Shown: positions 8,101-17,127, counted from the stretch's first letter. The stretch: 64,000 nucleotides of DNA from Lachnospiraceae bacterium (GCA_910576125.1 CAJTHM010000006.1:179148-243147); one strand, 5' to 3'. Program-made: numbers and translations. Notes: generated by a model not told the origin, from the letters alone.

Positions 8101-10061
8101 AAATCGTATTGAAGGACGGCTCCGTCAAGGAGTATGAAAACGCTCTCAGCGTATACGACATTGCCCTGGACATCAGCGAAGGGCTGGCAAGGGCTGCCTG
8201 CTGCGGCAAGGTGGACGGGAAAGTAGTGGATCTGAGGACAGTCATCGACTGTGACTGTGAGCTGAGCATCTGCACGGCAAACGATGAGGAGGGTCTGGCG
8301 ACCATCCGCCATACGGCCTCCCATGTGCTGGCAGAGGCGGTGAAGAACCTGTTCCCCCAGGTGAAGCTGGCCATCGGCCCCAGCATCGACACGGGATTCT
8401 ATTATGATTTCGACCATGAGCCTTTTTCCAGGGAGGATCTGGACGCCCTTGAGGCGGAGATGAAGAAAATCATCAAAAACGGCGCGAAATTGGAGCGCTT
8501 CACCCTGCCCAGGGCGGAAGCGGTGAAGTTCATGGAGGATCGCGGCGAGCCCTATAAGGTAGAGCTGATACAGGATCTGCCGGAAGATGCGGAGATTTCT
8601 TTCTACCGTCAGGGCGATTTCGTGGATTTGTGCGCGGGGCCTCATCTGATGAGTACCAAAGGAGTCAAGGCATTCAAGCTGATTTCTTCCTCCATGGCTT
8701 ACTGGAGAGGTGATTCCGACAAGGCCAGACTCCAGCGCATCTACGGTACCGCTTATAACAAAAAGGAAGAACTCGCGGCCCATCTGGAGCGCATGGAGGA
8801 TGCCAAGCGCCGGGACCACAACAGGCTGGGCCGTGAGATGGAACTGTTCACCACGGTGGATGTAATCGGTCAGGGACTGCCGCTCTTGACGCCCAAGGGG
8901 ACCAAGATGGTCATGAAGCTCCAGCGCTGGATCGAGGATCTGGAGGACAAGGAGTGGGGCTATGTCCGTACCAAGACGCCGCTGATGGCAAAGAGCGACC
9001 TGTATAAGATTTCAGGCCACTGGGATCATTACAAAGAGGGCATGTTCGTGCTGGGGGACGAAGAGAAAGACAAGGAAGTCTTCGCCCTGCGCCCCATGAC
9101 CTGCCCGTTCCAGTACTATGTGTTCAAGAACAGCCAGAAATCCTATCGCGATCTGCCCTGCCGCTACGGCGAGACTTCCACGCTGTTCCGCAACGAGGAT
9201 TCCGGGGAGATGCACGGACTTACCAGGGTACGGCAGTTCACCATCTCCGAGGGACACCTGATCGTCAGGCCGGACCAGATGGTGGAGGAGTTCAAGGGCT
9301 GTATCGCCCTGGCCCAGTACTGCCTGCAGACCCTGGGGCTGGAGGAGGACGTGACATATCATCTGTCCAAATGGGACCCGGAGAACCGTGAGAAATATAT
9401 CGGTGCGCCGGAAGTATGGGAGGAGACGGAGGGCTCTATCAGGCGCGTGCTCGGGGAACTGGGGATTCCTTTTGTGGAAGATGTGGGCGAGGCCGCTTTC
9501 TATGGGCCGAAAGTGGACATCAACGCCAGGAACGTGTACGGCAAAGAGGATACCATGATCACCATCCAGTGGGACGCCCTGCTGGCGGAGCAGTTCGACA
9601 TGTACTATATCGACGAGAACGGCGACAAGGTCCGTCCTTATATCATCCACAGGACTTCCATCGGCTGCTATGAGCGGACGCTGGCCTGGCTCATTGAGAA
9701 ATACGCAGGAAAGTTCCCGACCTGGCTGTGCCCGGAGCAGGTGCGCGTGCTGCCTATCTCCGAAAAGTACGAGGCTTATGCCGGAAAAGTGCTGAAGGAG
9801 CTGAAAGATAAGGATATCGACGCCACAGTGGACAACCGCTCCGAGAAGATAGGCTTCAAGATTCGCGAGGCCAGGCTGGACAGAGTGCCATACATGCTGG
9901 TGGTAGGTCAGCAGGAGGAAGAGGAGGGACTAGTGTCCGTCAGGAGCCGGTTCGCCGGGGACGAAGGACAGAAACCCCTTGCCGCGTTCCTTGACCAGAT
10001 CTGTGAAGAAATCCGCACCAAGGAGATCCGCAAAGAAGAGGTGCAGGAGAGCGCAAAGTGA
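8097..10061 (+). CDS. thrS: threonyl-tRNA synthetase
   Basis: A 654-residue class II synthetase charging tRNA-Thr. The domains in order are TGS (1-60), the alanyl/threonyl editing domain with HTASHVLAEAV (about 70-220), and the catalytic core with motif 2 (ETSTLFRNEDSGEMHGLTRVRQF) and motif 3 (RTSIGCYERTLAWLIEKY). The anticodon-binding domain is C-terminal (about 545-645). Length is normal. The ATG at 8097 is used because MKIVLKDGS is the standard TGS start; the same frame is open further upstream through the T-box. The last base of its stop codon is the first base of a 108-bp repeat. Confidence 0.97.
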   Translation: MKIVLKDGSVKEYENALSVYDIALDISEGLARAACCGKVDGKVVDLRTVIDCDCELSICTANDEEGLATIRHTASHVLAEAVKNLFPQVKLAIGPSIDTGFYYDFDHEPFSREDLDALEAEMKKIIKNGAKLERFTLPRAEAVKFMEDRGEPYKVELIQDLPEDAEISFYRQGDFVDLCAGPHLMSTKGVKAFKLISSSMAYWRGDSDKARLQRIYGTAYNKKEELAAHLERMEDAKRRDHNRLGREMELFTTVDVIGQGLPLLTPKGTKMVMKLQRWIEDLEDKEWGYVRTKTPLMAKSDLYKISGHWDHYKEGMFVLGDEEKDKEVFALRPMTCPFQYYVFKNSQKSYRDLPCRYGETSTLFRNEDSGEMHGLTRVRQFTISEGHLIVRPDQMVEEFKGCIALAQYCLQTLGLEEDVTYHLSKWDPENREKYIGAPEVWEETEGSIRRVLGELGIPFVEDVGEAAFYGPKVDINARNVYGKEDTMITIQWDALLAEQFDMYYIDENGDKVRPYIIHRTSIGCYERTLAWLIEKYAGKFPTWLCPEQVRVLPISEKYEAYAGKVLKELKDKDIDATVDNRSEKIGFKIREARLDRVPYMLVVGQQEEEEGLVSVRSRFAGDEGQKPLAAFLDQICEEIRTKEIRKEEVQESAK

Positions 10062-10168
10062 TTTATACTGCATAACGCTGAATACTGCCTAATGCAATCA
10101 TGCGATTGAACCAGTCAGCGTTATGCAGTCTGGTTTCACGGCAAGTGAAATCGTTAAGCAGTATAAAT
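10061..10168 (+). repeat. 108-bp MITE-like element, copy A
   Basis: Ends are 17-bp inverted repeats, ATTTATACTGCATAACG and the reverse complement of ATTTATACTGCTTAACG (one mismatch). Internally GCATAACGCTGA pairs with TCAGCGTTATGC, and TTTCAC-GGCAA-GTGAAA forms a small hairpin. Copy B at 42710-42817 has the same length and differs at 3 positions; copy C (45983-46087) is inverted; a partial copy lies at 14634. No ORF fits, so it is probably mobilised in trans or acts as a 3' stabiliser of thrS mRNA. Confidence 0.85.
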
Positions 10169-10364
10169 CATCAATTATCTTTTCACTGACATCAGAATAG
10201 GACGGAAAGAATGGGGCATACTGATTCTGACAGGACTAGGTGCCGCATCCGGCCGGAACCGGAGCGGACGAAAGTCCTGTCCGGATTCGCCGCCTCTGCG
10301 CTGCTTGCCGCGAATCCGAAGATGGATTTCATTAAACGGGACAGCAGCGCAGAAGGAGGCTTAT

Positions 10365-10685
10365 ATGGCGGATTTGAAATGCGCGGTGGAAAACTGCGGC
10401 TACAACGAGGAGCATCTGTGCTGTAAGGGAGATATCTGCGTGGGCGGTACAAAAGCCTGCGACTGTGAAGAGACCTGCTGCGAGAGTTTTACCAAAAGGC
10501 GGGAGGGGATGGATTCTTTCAAAAGCTCTGTGGTGCATCCCAGCAAAACCATCAGCATTGACTGCGAAGCGGTGAAATGTGTCTACAATTCCAACTATAA
10601 ATGTCATGCGGACCATGTGGATATCAAGGGCTGCGGTGCCTGCGACTGCAAAGAGACGGCCTGCGCCACGTTTACGGAGAAATAA
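10365..10685 (+). CDS. DUF1540 protein, two Cys-rich repeats
   Basis: A 106-residue protein with two DUF1540 units (about 4-44 and 64-104). Each has about eight cysteines in a C-x4-C-x6-C...C-x-C-x-E-T-x-C pattern, suited to binding metal. The ATG at 10365 follows AAGGAGG; the longer in-frame ORF to 10305 lacks a site. DUF1540 proteins are common in Clostridia and uncharacterised. It is monocistronic between the thrS repeat and the infC leader. Confidence 0.85.
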   Translation: MADLKCAVENCGYNEEHLCCKGDICVGGTKACDCEETCCESFTKRREGMDSFKSSVVHPSKTISIDCEAVKCVYNSNYKCHADHVDIKGCGACDCKETACATFTEK

Positions 10686-10721
10686 TCTGGATTCAAAAAA
10701 CAAAAAAATCAAAATTTGATA

Positions 10722-10930
10722 TTGACAACAAATGAAATCTATGGTAATGTAAGACAGTGTGAAGAACACGATGTGCTGAAACACATGACCAAGCAGAGTA
10801 TCCGCTCTCACCTTACGGCAATCGAGCCAGTAAGCGTTCACGACATAGATTTCATACACAGGCAGGAAGCTGCTCTGTGTTCGGTGAGTGAAAGTGGATA
10901 GTCATGCTATCCACTTTTCTTATGGGGAGG
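10722..10930 (+). promoter_or_regulatory. infC operon leader (L20-type autoregulatory leader)
   Basis: A -35 TTGACA at 10722 is followed 17 bases on by TAATGT. The leader is about 170 bases and structured, ending in a strong hairpin (GTGGATAG-TCATG-CTATCCAC) followed by TTTTCTT at about 10890-10920, just before the infC Shine-Dalgarno GGGGAGG (10924-10930). In Firmicutes this position holds the L20 leader, where excess ribosomal protein L20 causes early termination. The family assignment is from position and terminator, not from a covariance search. Confidence 0.7.
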
Positions 10931-10939
10931 TATAAGACC

Positions 10940-11446
10940 ATTAGCGATTTAATGATTAACGAACAGATTCGGGACAAGGAGATTCGTCTGATTGGGGAGG
11001 ACGGTGCGCAGCTGGGCATCATGCCCGCCAGAGAGGCAATGAGAATGGCTGAGGAGGCGGGTTTGGATCTGGTGAAGATTGCCCCCACCGCGAAGCCCCC
11101 GGTGTGCAAGATCGTCGATTACGGCAAGTACAAGTATGAGATGGTCAGAAAGGAAAAAGAGGCAAAGAAGAAGCAGCGGACCATTGAAATCAAGGAAATC
11201 CGCCTGTCCCCCAACATTGACACCAACGATTTGAACACCAAGGTCAATGCCGCCAGGAAATTCTTGAGCAAGGGCGACAAGGTGAAAGTGACGCTGCGGT
11301 TCCGCGGTCGTGAGATGGCCCATATGAACACCAGCAAGCACATATTGGATGATTTTGCCCAGAGCGTGGCCGATATCGCGGTGATTGAAAAGGCACCGAA
11401 AGTAGAGGGCCGGAGCATGACGATGTTTTTATCCGAAAAACGTTAG
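10940..11446 (+). CDS. infC: translation initiation factor IF-3, ATT start
   Basis: A 168-residue IF-3 that binds the 30S subunit and discriminates start codons. The N-terminal domain contains MINEQIRDKEIRLIGEDG, the linker is lysine-rich, and the C-terminal domain has the usual KVTLRFRGREMAH motif. The ATT at 10940 is chosen as start because GGGGAGG lies 9 bases upstream. The ATG at 10904 lies inside the leader terminator and the ATG at 10952 is too far from the site. A non-ATG start is the known autoregulation device of infC. Confidence 0.92.
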   Translation: MSDLMINEQIRDKEIRLIGEDGAQLGIMPAREAMRMAEEAGLDLVKIAPTAKPPVCKIVDYGKYKYEMVRKEKEAKKKQRTIEIKEIRLSPNIDTNDLNTKVNAARKFLSKGDKVKVTLRFRGREMAHMNTSKHILDDFAQSVADIAVIEKAPKVEGRSMTMFLSEKR

Positions 11447-11536
11447 GATGAGTGAGTTAATATATAAACGGCGTTTGCTGTAAAGGATTTTATCGCCGAG
11501 TATATATAGATTATTAAAATTTAGGAGGAAATTGCT

Positions 11537-11734
11537 ATGCCCAAAATGAAGACAAACAGATCTGCTGCAAAGCGTTTTAAAGTGACAGGAACGGGTAAGC
11601 TGAAAAGAAATAAGGCTTACAAGAGCCATATCTTGACCAAGAAGTCTCGGAAAACCAAACGTAATCTGAGGAAACCTGCCATAACGGACAAGACGAACGA
11701 GAAGAATATGAAGAAGATTCTGCCCTACTTGTAA
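11537..11734 (+). CDS. rpmI: ribosomal protein L35
   Basis: A 65-residue basic large-subunit protein, full length, starting [20 protein letters not shown], the L35 signature. It has an AGGAGGAAATTGCT site and follows infC by 90 bases in the conserved infC-rpmI-rplT order. Confidence 0.97.
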   Translation: MPKMKTNRSAAKRFKVTGTGKLKRNKAYKSHILTKKSRKTKRNLRKPAITDKTNEKNMKKILPYL

Positions 11735-11781
11735 GGCGGACAAGATGTGCGGTTTAAATTAGAATCAGGAGGAGATTAAGA

Positions 11782-12138
11782 ATGGCAAGAATTAAAGGTG
11801 GCTTGAACGCCAAGAAAAAACATAAAAGAGTATTGAAGCTTGCGAAAGGTTACAGGGGAGCAAGGAGCAAACAGTACAGAATAGCGAAGCAGTCTGTCAT
11901 GAGAGCTCTTGCCAACGCTTATGCGGGAAGAAAAGAGAGAAAGCGTCAGTTCAGACAGCTGTGGATTGCCCGTATCAACGCCGCGGCAAGGATGAACGGC
12001 CTGTCCTACAGCAGATTCATGTACGGACTGAAGCTGGCTGAGGTGGAAATCAACAGAAAGATGCTGGCAGAGATGGCAGTGAATGATGCCGAGGGCTTCA
12101 AGACACTGGCTGAGCTTGCAAAGAGTAAACTGGCATAA
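11782..12138 (+). CDS. rplT: ribosomal protein L20
   Basis: A 118-residue, Lys/Arg-rich protein starting [24 protein letters not shown]; it has normal length and the conserved RFMYGLKLA region. It binds 23S rRNA early in 50S assembly and in Firmicutes also binds the infC leader to repress the operon. It is the last gene of the operon, followed by a GC-rich terminator. Confidence 0.97.
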   Translation: MARIKGGLNAKKKHKRVLKLAKGYRGARSKQYRIAKQSVMRALANAYAGRKERKRQFRQLWIARINAAARMNGLSYSRFMYGLKLAEVEINRKMLAEMAVNDAEGFKTLAELAKSKLA

Positions 12139-12156
12139 GTTTAGGCGAATGCAATC

Positions 12157-12188
12157 CCCCGGGAACGGATATCTGTCCCGGGGTTTTT
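12157..12188 (+). terminator. terminator of infC-rpmI-rplT
   Basis: The perfect 8-bp stem CCCCGGGA / TCCCGGGG with an 11-base loop is followed by TTTTT, 18 bases after the rplT stop. Confidence 0.9.
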
Positions 12189-12213
12189 CGTAAAGATAAG
12201 GAGATGGGGTTTT

Positions 12214-12753
12214 ATGGAGAAGATTCTGATTGTGGTAGATATGCAGAAAGATTTCGTGGACGGAGCGCTGGGGACGAAAGAGGCCCAGGGAATCGTGGAC
12301 AATGTGGCGGCAAAGATTGAGGGATTCGAGGGCAGGATATTCGCCACTCTGGACACGCATCATGCGGATTATCTGGAGACATTGGAGGGTAAAAAGCTGC
12401 CTGTGCCCCATTGCGTCAAGGACAGCGACGGCTGGCTCTTGAACGAAAAAATTCTGTACGCCCTGTCGGAGAAAAATTACCGTACTATCGAAAAAGGGAC
12501 ATTCGGCTCCACGAAGCTGGTAGAGGAAATCGCCAAGGCGGCTGCTGAAGGAGAGATAGAGCTGGAACTGGTGGGGCTGTGCACGGATATCTGCGTAGTG
12601 TCCAACGCGCTGCTGCTGAAAGCCCACTTTCCTGAGATGAAGATTGCCGTGGATGCCTCCTGCTGCGCCGGTGTGACGCCGAAGACTCACGAGGCGGCTC
12701 TGGAGACCATGGGGATGTGCCAGATTGATATCCTAGGGGCGCAGGCTGGCTGA
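12214..12753 (+). CDS. isochorismatase-like cysteine hydrolase
   Basis: A 179-residue hydrolase of the nicotinamidase/isochorismatase fold. It shows the catalytic Asp in VVDMQKDFVDG (residue 9), a DTHH motif near 48, a lysine (about 92) in EKGTFGS, and the nucleophile Cys within GLCTDICVVSNAL (about 130). Nicotinamidase, which turns nicotinamide into nicotinate for NAD salvage, is the likeliest activity given DTHH and length. A different amide substrate cannot be excluded. It is followed 15 bases later by a phosphoesterase gene, probably in one operon. Confidence 0.85.
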   Translation: MEKILIVVDMQKDFVDGALGTKEAQGIVDNVAAKIEGFEGRIFATLDTHHADYLETLEGKKLPVPHCVKDSDGWLLNEKILYALSEKNYRTIEKGTFGSTKLVEEIAKAAAEGEIELELVGLCTDICVVSNALLLKAHFPEMKIAVDASCCAGVTPKTHEAALETMGMCQIDILGAQAG

Positions 12754-12768
12754 AAGGAGAGAGATTCC

Positions 12769-13344
12769 ATGGCATATTTCTTTATTGCGGACACACATTT
12801 CGGCCACGAAGCGGCGCTGGCTTTCGACAACAGGCCTTTTAAGACCATAGAGGAACATGACGAGGCTTTGATAGAGAACTGGAACAATGCGGCAGGCCCA
12901 GATGACGAGATATTTGTCCTGGGGGACATCAGTTGGTATAACGCTACTAAAACCAATGAAATCGTCAGGGCGCTGAACGGAAAAAAACATCTGATTGTCG
13001 GGAATCACGATAGGAATCTGTTGAAAAACCGGGAATTCCAGTCTCTTTTCATGGAGATAACAGATTATAAGGAACTGCTTTTTCCTGACAAAAAGGGAGT
13101 CGTGCTCAGCCATTACCCTATTCCCTGCTTCAATCATCATTACTACGGCTGGTATCACTTGTATGGGCATGTGCATATCAGCTTTGAGTGGAATATGATG
13201 AAGCGCGTGAAATACGAGATGGAGATGCTATACGATAAGCCCTGCGAAATGTTCAACTGCGGCGCCATGATAGATTACATGGACTATACGCCCAGGACAT
13301 TGGAGGAGATTCTGGAGAGGCAGAAAGACAGTGAAATCAAATGA
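12769..13344 (+). CDS. calcineurin-like metallophosphoesterase
   Basis: A 191-residue enzyme with all family motifs: the metal ligands ADTHFGH (residues 7-13), LGDISW near 50, VGNHDR near 77 with the catalytic His, SHYP near 109 and GHVH near 128. It hydrolyses a phosphomonoester or diester; substrate unknown. It has an AAAGGAGAGA site and probably shares an mRNA with the cysteine hydrolase. Confidence 0.9.
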   Translation: MAYFFIADTHFGHEAALAFDNRPFKTIEEHDEALIENWNNAAGPDDEIFVLGDISWYNATKTNEIVRALNGKKHLIVGNHDRNLLKNREFQSLFMEITDYKELLFPDKKGVVLSHYPIPCFNHHYYGWYHLYGHVHISFEWNMMKRVKYEMEMLYDKPCEMFNCGAMIDYMDYTPRTLEEILERQKDSEIK

Positions 13345-13584
13345 TAGCTCCCCGGGCTCAACAAAGCGATATCGCTCAGCACTTTGCTGATTGAATAAAG
13401 GCTTTACGCCTGTTTTAGTCCAAATCCATACGAGCTAGCAGCGGCTGGGCTGACAATACCTTTAAACCCGCATCCACGTACCTGTGAGTGGGCCGACAGG
13501 CAATACCAAAAGCCACGGGAACAGGCGGAGCATAGATGAGAAAAGCCAGATTATAAGCAGTATACCTGAGTTTCAGGCAAAATA
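13345..13584. other. intergenic stretch without a recognised gene
   Basis: About 240 bases with no supported ORF. It contains several short inverted words (for example AAGCGATATCGCT near 13363) but no clear promoter or known RNA motif. Confidence 0.4.
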
Positions 13585-13615
13585 AAAACCAATCAAATAC
13601 AATTTGATTGGTTTT
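13585..13615. terminator. bidirectional terminator next to tRNA-Gly
   Basis: A 14-bp perfect stem (AAAACCAATCAAAT / ATTTGATTGGTTTT) is A-flanked on one side and T-flanked on the other. It can end the minus-strand tRNA transcript and any plus-strand read-through. Confidence 0.8.
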
Positions 13616-13641
13616 TTGATAAATCTTAGAACTTTCCTGAA

Positions 13642-13712
13642 AGCAGGATACGGGAATCGAACCCGCCTCCTCAGCTTGGGAAGCTGATATACTACCAATG
13701 TACTAATCCTGC
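13642..13712 (-). tRNA. tRNA-Gly (anticodon CCC)
   Basis: A 71-nt cloverleaf on the minus strand. The acceptor arms GCAGGAT and ATCCTGC pair perfectly; the anticodon stem TCAGC/GCTGA encloses loop TTCCCAA, giving CCC. The T arm is GCGGGTTCGAATCCCGT. CCA is not encoded. The accessory region begins about 0.9 kb away, so tRNA-associated integration is possible, but no repeated 3' tRNA end was found. Confidence 0.95.
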
Positions 13713-13808
13713 GAACAAAATTATTATAACACAGGTAGGAGCATTTTGCCAACTGTTTTTTTTCATTTTTTAAATTTTTTTTGTGAAAAATCTTGAGAAG
13801 ATATAACA

Positions 13809-14109
13809 ATGGATGCAAAATTTATAGAACTGGGCAGGATGGAAACATTGAATACGGCTTTATGGGGTATGGGAATAGTAGCAATTCTTATTAATATGAA
13901 TGACTATCTGGTTACCAATCAGTTGGCAGATATTATAAGCAAAATGTGATATTTGCTATTATCCATATATTGTAAGGCATTTGTTGCTGAATGGAGCATA
14001 TTTTGCTTTATTGAAAACAGCAGTAGGATTTGCAAATAACCGTTATCAAGTAATTGGATACGAAGTGAAGCTGAAGAATGAAATCAAAAACAGAAAGGCT
14101 GGAAAATGA
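13809..14109 (+). pseudogene. decayed membrane-protein remnant
   Basis: Two reading-frame pieces look protein-coding. The first is a 46-codon ORF at 13809-13949 (MDAKFIELGRMETLNTALWG...). The second is a later frame whose translation, LLLNGAYFALLKTAVGFANN and on to NRYQVIGYEVKLKNEI, stops near 14109. Neither has both a start and a full-length fold. They probably represent the ends of one interrupted gene of unknown family. The sequence is more AT-rich than the backbone. Confidence 0.4.
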
Positions 14110-14110
14110 T

Positions 14111-14578
14111 ATGGAAAGTAATATTCTTGAATTTGAATGTGTAGGGCTAAATGATGGTGGAAAATTCCCTATTGAGAATACAGGCAGGGGGGAAGATATT
14201 TCACCGGAATTTATCATTCAAAATCTATCTACAAACGCAGTTACTTTGATGATTACGCTTGAGGACTTGAGCCATCCGATAAAGGGATTTACGCATTGGA
14301 TTATTTGGAATATTCCTGCAGCAGATAAAATTATGAAGGCAATCCCATCAGGGAAATCAATATCTTCATTACAAGGTGCGATACAAGGAATTGGGTATGG
14401 CTTTCATTGTTATGCGGGACCGAAACCGCCTAAAGGAAAATCTCACAAGTATTGCTTTACTGTTTATGTATTAGATTGTAAACTTGATTTGCCGCCCTTT
14501 TCTTTCAAACGAAAAGTTTTGAGGAAGGCTGATTGCCATATTATTCAGAAAGGAAGAATTTATGGGTATTTTGAATAA
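14111..14578 (+). CDS. YbhB/YbcL (PEBP, Raf kinase inhibitor-like) protein
   Basis: About 155 residues of the phosphatidylethanolamine-binding-protein fold. It shows the conserved GEDISPEF, the D-P/S-P core LSHPIKGFTHWIIWNIPA, and GYGFHCYAGPKPPKGKSHKYCFTVYVLD, matching the family GPxPPxG-x-H-x-Y block. Bacterial members are small cytoplasmic proteins of unclear role. The start at 14111 (MESNILEF) is preferred over 14078. The gene is AT-rich compared with the ribosomal operon nearby. Confidence 0.88.
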   Translation: MESNILEFECVGLNDGGKFPIENTGRGEDISPEFIIQNLSTNAVTLMITLEDLSHPIKGFTHWIIWNIPAADKIMKAIPSGKSISSLQGAIQGIGYGFHCYAGPKPPKGKSHKYCFTVYVLDCKLDLPPFSFKRKVLRKADCHIIQKGRIYGYFE

Positions 14579-14633
14579 ATAAATATGGAATACGTTGATA
14601 AAAGAGCCAGACGCGCAGACGAAGATGCCCATG

Positions 14634-14667
14634 TTATACTGCATAACGCTGAATATTGCCTAATGTA
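14634..14667 (+). repeat. truncated copy of the 108-bp MITE-like element
   Basis: The first ~32 bases match copies at 10061 and 42710 (TTATACTGCATAACGCTGAA, then TATTGCCTAATG). The match stops where the ~195-bp direct repeat begins, marking an old junction. Confidence 0.7.
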
Positions 14668-14862
14668 TTGTCGAATCCTGAATTAGGTGGGGGAAATGGG
14701 GTAAAAGTCATCAGAATCTCATAGCGGCACAGGCGGCTATCTTAAATTGATGCCATAGAAATTTGGGTACTTGCAGGCGAAAGTATTGAAGAATGGCTTA
14801 AAATCAAGGTTTTTTAGGCTTGGTGGGGTTCATCACGGTGGGTGGTGGCCCCCCCTTTTTTG
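14668..14862 (+). repeat. ~195-bp direct repeat, left copy
   Basis: It is collinear with the sequence at 63797-64000 in the same orientation. Shared blocks include GGGGTAAAAGTCATCA, AGCGGCACAGGCGGCTATC, AATTGATGCCATAG and ATGGCTT, ending in a T-run. No ORF is supported. It marks the left limit of the accessory region; see the matching entry at the window end. Confidence 0.75.
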
Positions 14863-14902
14863 TGTTTCTTGATGCCGCTGATAGGATGGCGATAGGGGAA
14901 AA

Positions 14903-15047
14903 AATCGTACTATCAGGCAAAAGTATACTTTCACGCAAAAGTCAGGGGTTTCCGTGATAGTATAAAGCGGAAAGGTAAAAAGGTGTAGGGTATTGTCGGT
15001 TTTGGCTGAAAGGCGTATTAGTTTGACGGAAAATGCTGTTGAAAAAC
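14903..15047. repeat. iterated TTTTGC-GTGATAGTATAC motif, outer set
   Basis: Copies of an 18-bp motif approximating TTTTGCGTGATAGTATAC occur twice on the minus strand at about 14903-14941 and once on the plus strand at 14949-14964. Three more follow at 20-bp spacing in the next repeat. Such clustered, oriented copies resemble transposase- or regulator-binding iterons. There is no gene between 14579 and 15395. Confidence 0.5.
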
Positions 15048-15200
15048 GGGGGATATGATACAAACACGGAAATGGCTCGGAGTTTTCGTGTTTGTATATG
15101 AGTTTCCGTGATAATATGGAGTTTTGCGTGATAGTATACAGAAAAATTGAAAAATGATAGCGAGGGAAAAGGGGGTGTTCAATGACCCTTTTTTCATTTT
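15048..15200 (+). repeat. ~150-bp repeat, copy 1 (second copy at 30384)
   Basis: It begins GGGGGATATGATACAAACACGG and is about 90% like 30384-30532. It contains the 11-bp inverted repeat ATACAAACACG/CGTGTTTGTAT and then three CGTG...TAT words spaced exactly 20 bases (C at 15087, 15107, 15127). The same motif in inverted copies lies just to the left. Confidence 0.8.
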
Positions 15201-15395
15201 CAGGCAATTCATGAATTTCTTCATTTCTAAAATGCAGCCTTCTAATAAAATCCCCCCAATGCACATAAAACCGTTTCTTTTTATCCAGATAATCCCCACA
15301 AGAAATAAAACCAATAAATCTGAAAAATGAAGATATTTTACAAGACGCAGGAAAAAATAAGAGGTAAAATGGCTTTTGACAAGGAGGTAATCCAC

Positions 15396-16238
15396 ATGAA
15401 GAAAGAAATAAGGACAGTGGTATACGATGATGAATTGAGGATGGAGGCATACCGCTTTGAGGGAATCGTGCAGCCGTTTCCAAGCCATTTCCATGAGCAT
15501 TATGTCATAGGTTTTGTGGAGAAAGGGGAGAGGGTGCTTTCCTGCCGTGACAGGGAATATGCCATAGAGGAAGGGAGCATTGTGCTTTTCAATCCGGGCG
15601 ACAGCCATGCCTGTGTGCAGAGTGATGAAGGGACGTTTGATTACCGGGGATTTAACATTTCAAAGGAGGTCATGCTCGATCTGGCAGAGGAAGTTACCGG
15701 GAAATGGGAACTTCCGGGATTTTCAAGAACTGTTATCTGTGATGAGGAGATAGCCTGCCACCTGCATCCTCTGCATGAGATGGTCATGAAAGGAACGGGG
15801 GAGTTTAAGAAAGAGGAAACATTGCTGTTCCTGCTCTCGTACCTCATCCAGAATTATGGGAAGCCTTTTGAAAGCTGCATCCCGGAATGCAGACAGGAGA
15901 TTGAAAAAGCCTGTGAATACATGACAGCACATTTTACGGAGCGCATCTATTTAGACCAGATATGCCGCCATGCGGGGCTTAGCAAGTCAACGCTGCTGCG
16001 GGCCTTTACAAAAGAAAAAGGGGTCACGCCGTACCGATACCTTGAGACAGTCCGCATCAATGAGGCAAAGAAGCTGTTATCGGAAGGTGTGCCGCCCGTG
16101 GAGGCGGCCATAAGGACAGGGTTTTCCGACCAGAGCCATTTTACAAATTATTTTAATCAGTTCATAGGGCTTGCGCCGGGGACTTACCGTGAAATATTTT
16201 CGGAAAAAGACGGGGACGGTGGGCAGCATGGGGAATAG
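15396..16238 (+). CDS. AraC family transcriptional regulator
   Basis: A 280-residue regulator. An N-terminal cupin-like sensing domain (FPSHFHEHYVIGFVEKGER, then LFNPGDSH) precedes two helix-turn-helix units at about 180-275 (YLDQICRHAGLSKSTLLRAFTKE and GFSDQSHFTNYFNQFIGLAPGTYR). The start is the ATG with AAGGAGGTAATCCAC upstream. Its end overlaps the exporter gene by 11 bases, so it probably controls the exporter and the two genes behind it. Confidence 0.93.
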   Translation: MKKEIRTVVYDDELRMEAYRFEGIVQPFPSHFHEHYVIGFVEKGERVLSCRDREYAIEEGSIVLFNPGDSHACVQSDEGTFDYRGFNISKEVMLDLAEEVTGKWELPGFSRTVICDEEIACHLHPLHEMVMKGTGEFKKEETLLFLLSYLIQNYGKPFESCIPECRQEIEKACEYMTAHFTERIYLDQICRHAGLSKSTLLRAFTKEKGVTPYRYLETVRINEAKKLLSEGVPPVEAAIRTGFSDQSHFTNYFNQFIGLAPGTYREIFSEKDGDGGQHGE

Positions 16239-17127
16239 GAGAACGGCCGGGCATCTGGCGGCGCTGTTCACCATCATCATATGGGGGACGACATTCATAT
16301 CCACCAAAGTCCTGCTTACGGATTTTAAGCCGGTGGAAATCCTGTTCTTCCGCTTTGTCATGGGTTTTGCGGCATTATTTTTGGTCTGTCCGCACCGAAT
16401 GAAAGGCGTGGGGCGCAGGCAGGAGCTGACTTTCGTGCTGGCGGGTTTGAGCGGAATATGCTTATATTACCTGCTGGAGAATATCGCGCTTACATATACG
16501 ATGGCGTCCAACGTGGGAGTCATCATCTCGGTTGCGCCGTTTTTCACGGCAATCCTGTCACGCCTGTTCCTGAAATCAGAAGGGAAGCTAAAAGCGAATT
16601 TTTTCATAGGCTTTGTGGTGGCAATGGCGGGTGTTGCACTAATCAGCTTTAACGGCTCCCGGATGGAACTGAACCCGGCGGGGGATTTGCTGGCAGTCCT
16701 TGCGGCATTTGTGTGGGCGTGCTATTCCATACTGACAAGGAAGATCAGCAGTTTCGGCTATCAAGTCATACTCACCACACGGAGGACATTCTTTTATGGA
16801 ATTTTGTTCATGGTTCCGGCATTATTCCTTTTCAACTTTGAAATGGGGCTGGAACGGTTTGCGAATATGACGCATCTGCTCAATATCCTGTATCTTGGGC
16901 TGGGGGCTTCCGCACTTTGCTTTGTGACATGGAACCTTGCGGTAAAGGTGCTTGGCGCAGTTAAGACCAGCGTCTATATTTACATGGTTCCCGTCATAAC
17001 GGTGGTGACTTCCGTGTTAATACTGAAGGAGCCGGTAACGTGGGTTTCCATTATGGGGACAGTTCTGGCGGTTGCAGGGCTTTTCCTTTCTGAATATAGC
17101 GGGAAGGGGAGTGGGAACAGTGAATGA
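16228..17127 (+). CDS. EamA/DMT-family exporter
   Basis: About 299 residues with ten predicted membrane helices in two EamA repeats. The N-terminus is MGNRRTAGHLAALFTIIIWG; conserved features include FISTKVLL, ASNVGVIISVAPFFTAILSR and the second-half KTSVYIYMVPVITV. Members export amino acids or other metabolites. The ATG at 16228 lies inside the araC end, so translation is coupled. Confidence 0.92.
   Translation: MGNRRTAGHLAALFTIIIWGTTFISTKVLLTDFKPVEILFFRFVMGFAALFLVCPHRMKGVGRRQELTFVLAGLSGICLYYLLENIALTYTMASNVGVIISVAPFFTAILSRLFLKSEGKLKANFFIGFVVAMAGVALISFNGSRMELNPAGDLLAVLAAFVWACYSILTRKISSFGYQVILTTRRTFFYGILFMVPALFLFNFEMGLERFANMTHLLNILYLGLGASALCFVTWNLAVKVLGAVKTSVYIYMVPVITVVTSVLILKEPVTWVSIMGTVLAVAGLFLSEYSGKGSGNSE

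Noticed and set aside
13642..13712. tRNA-Gly as the attachment site of the accessory island
   Set aside because: No repeat of the tRNA 3' end was found at the other limits of the island or plasmid.
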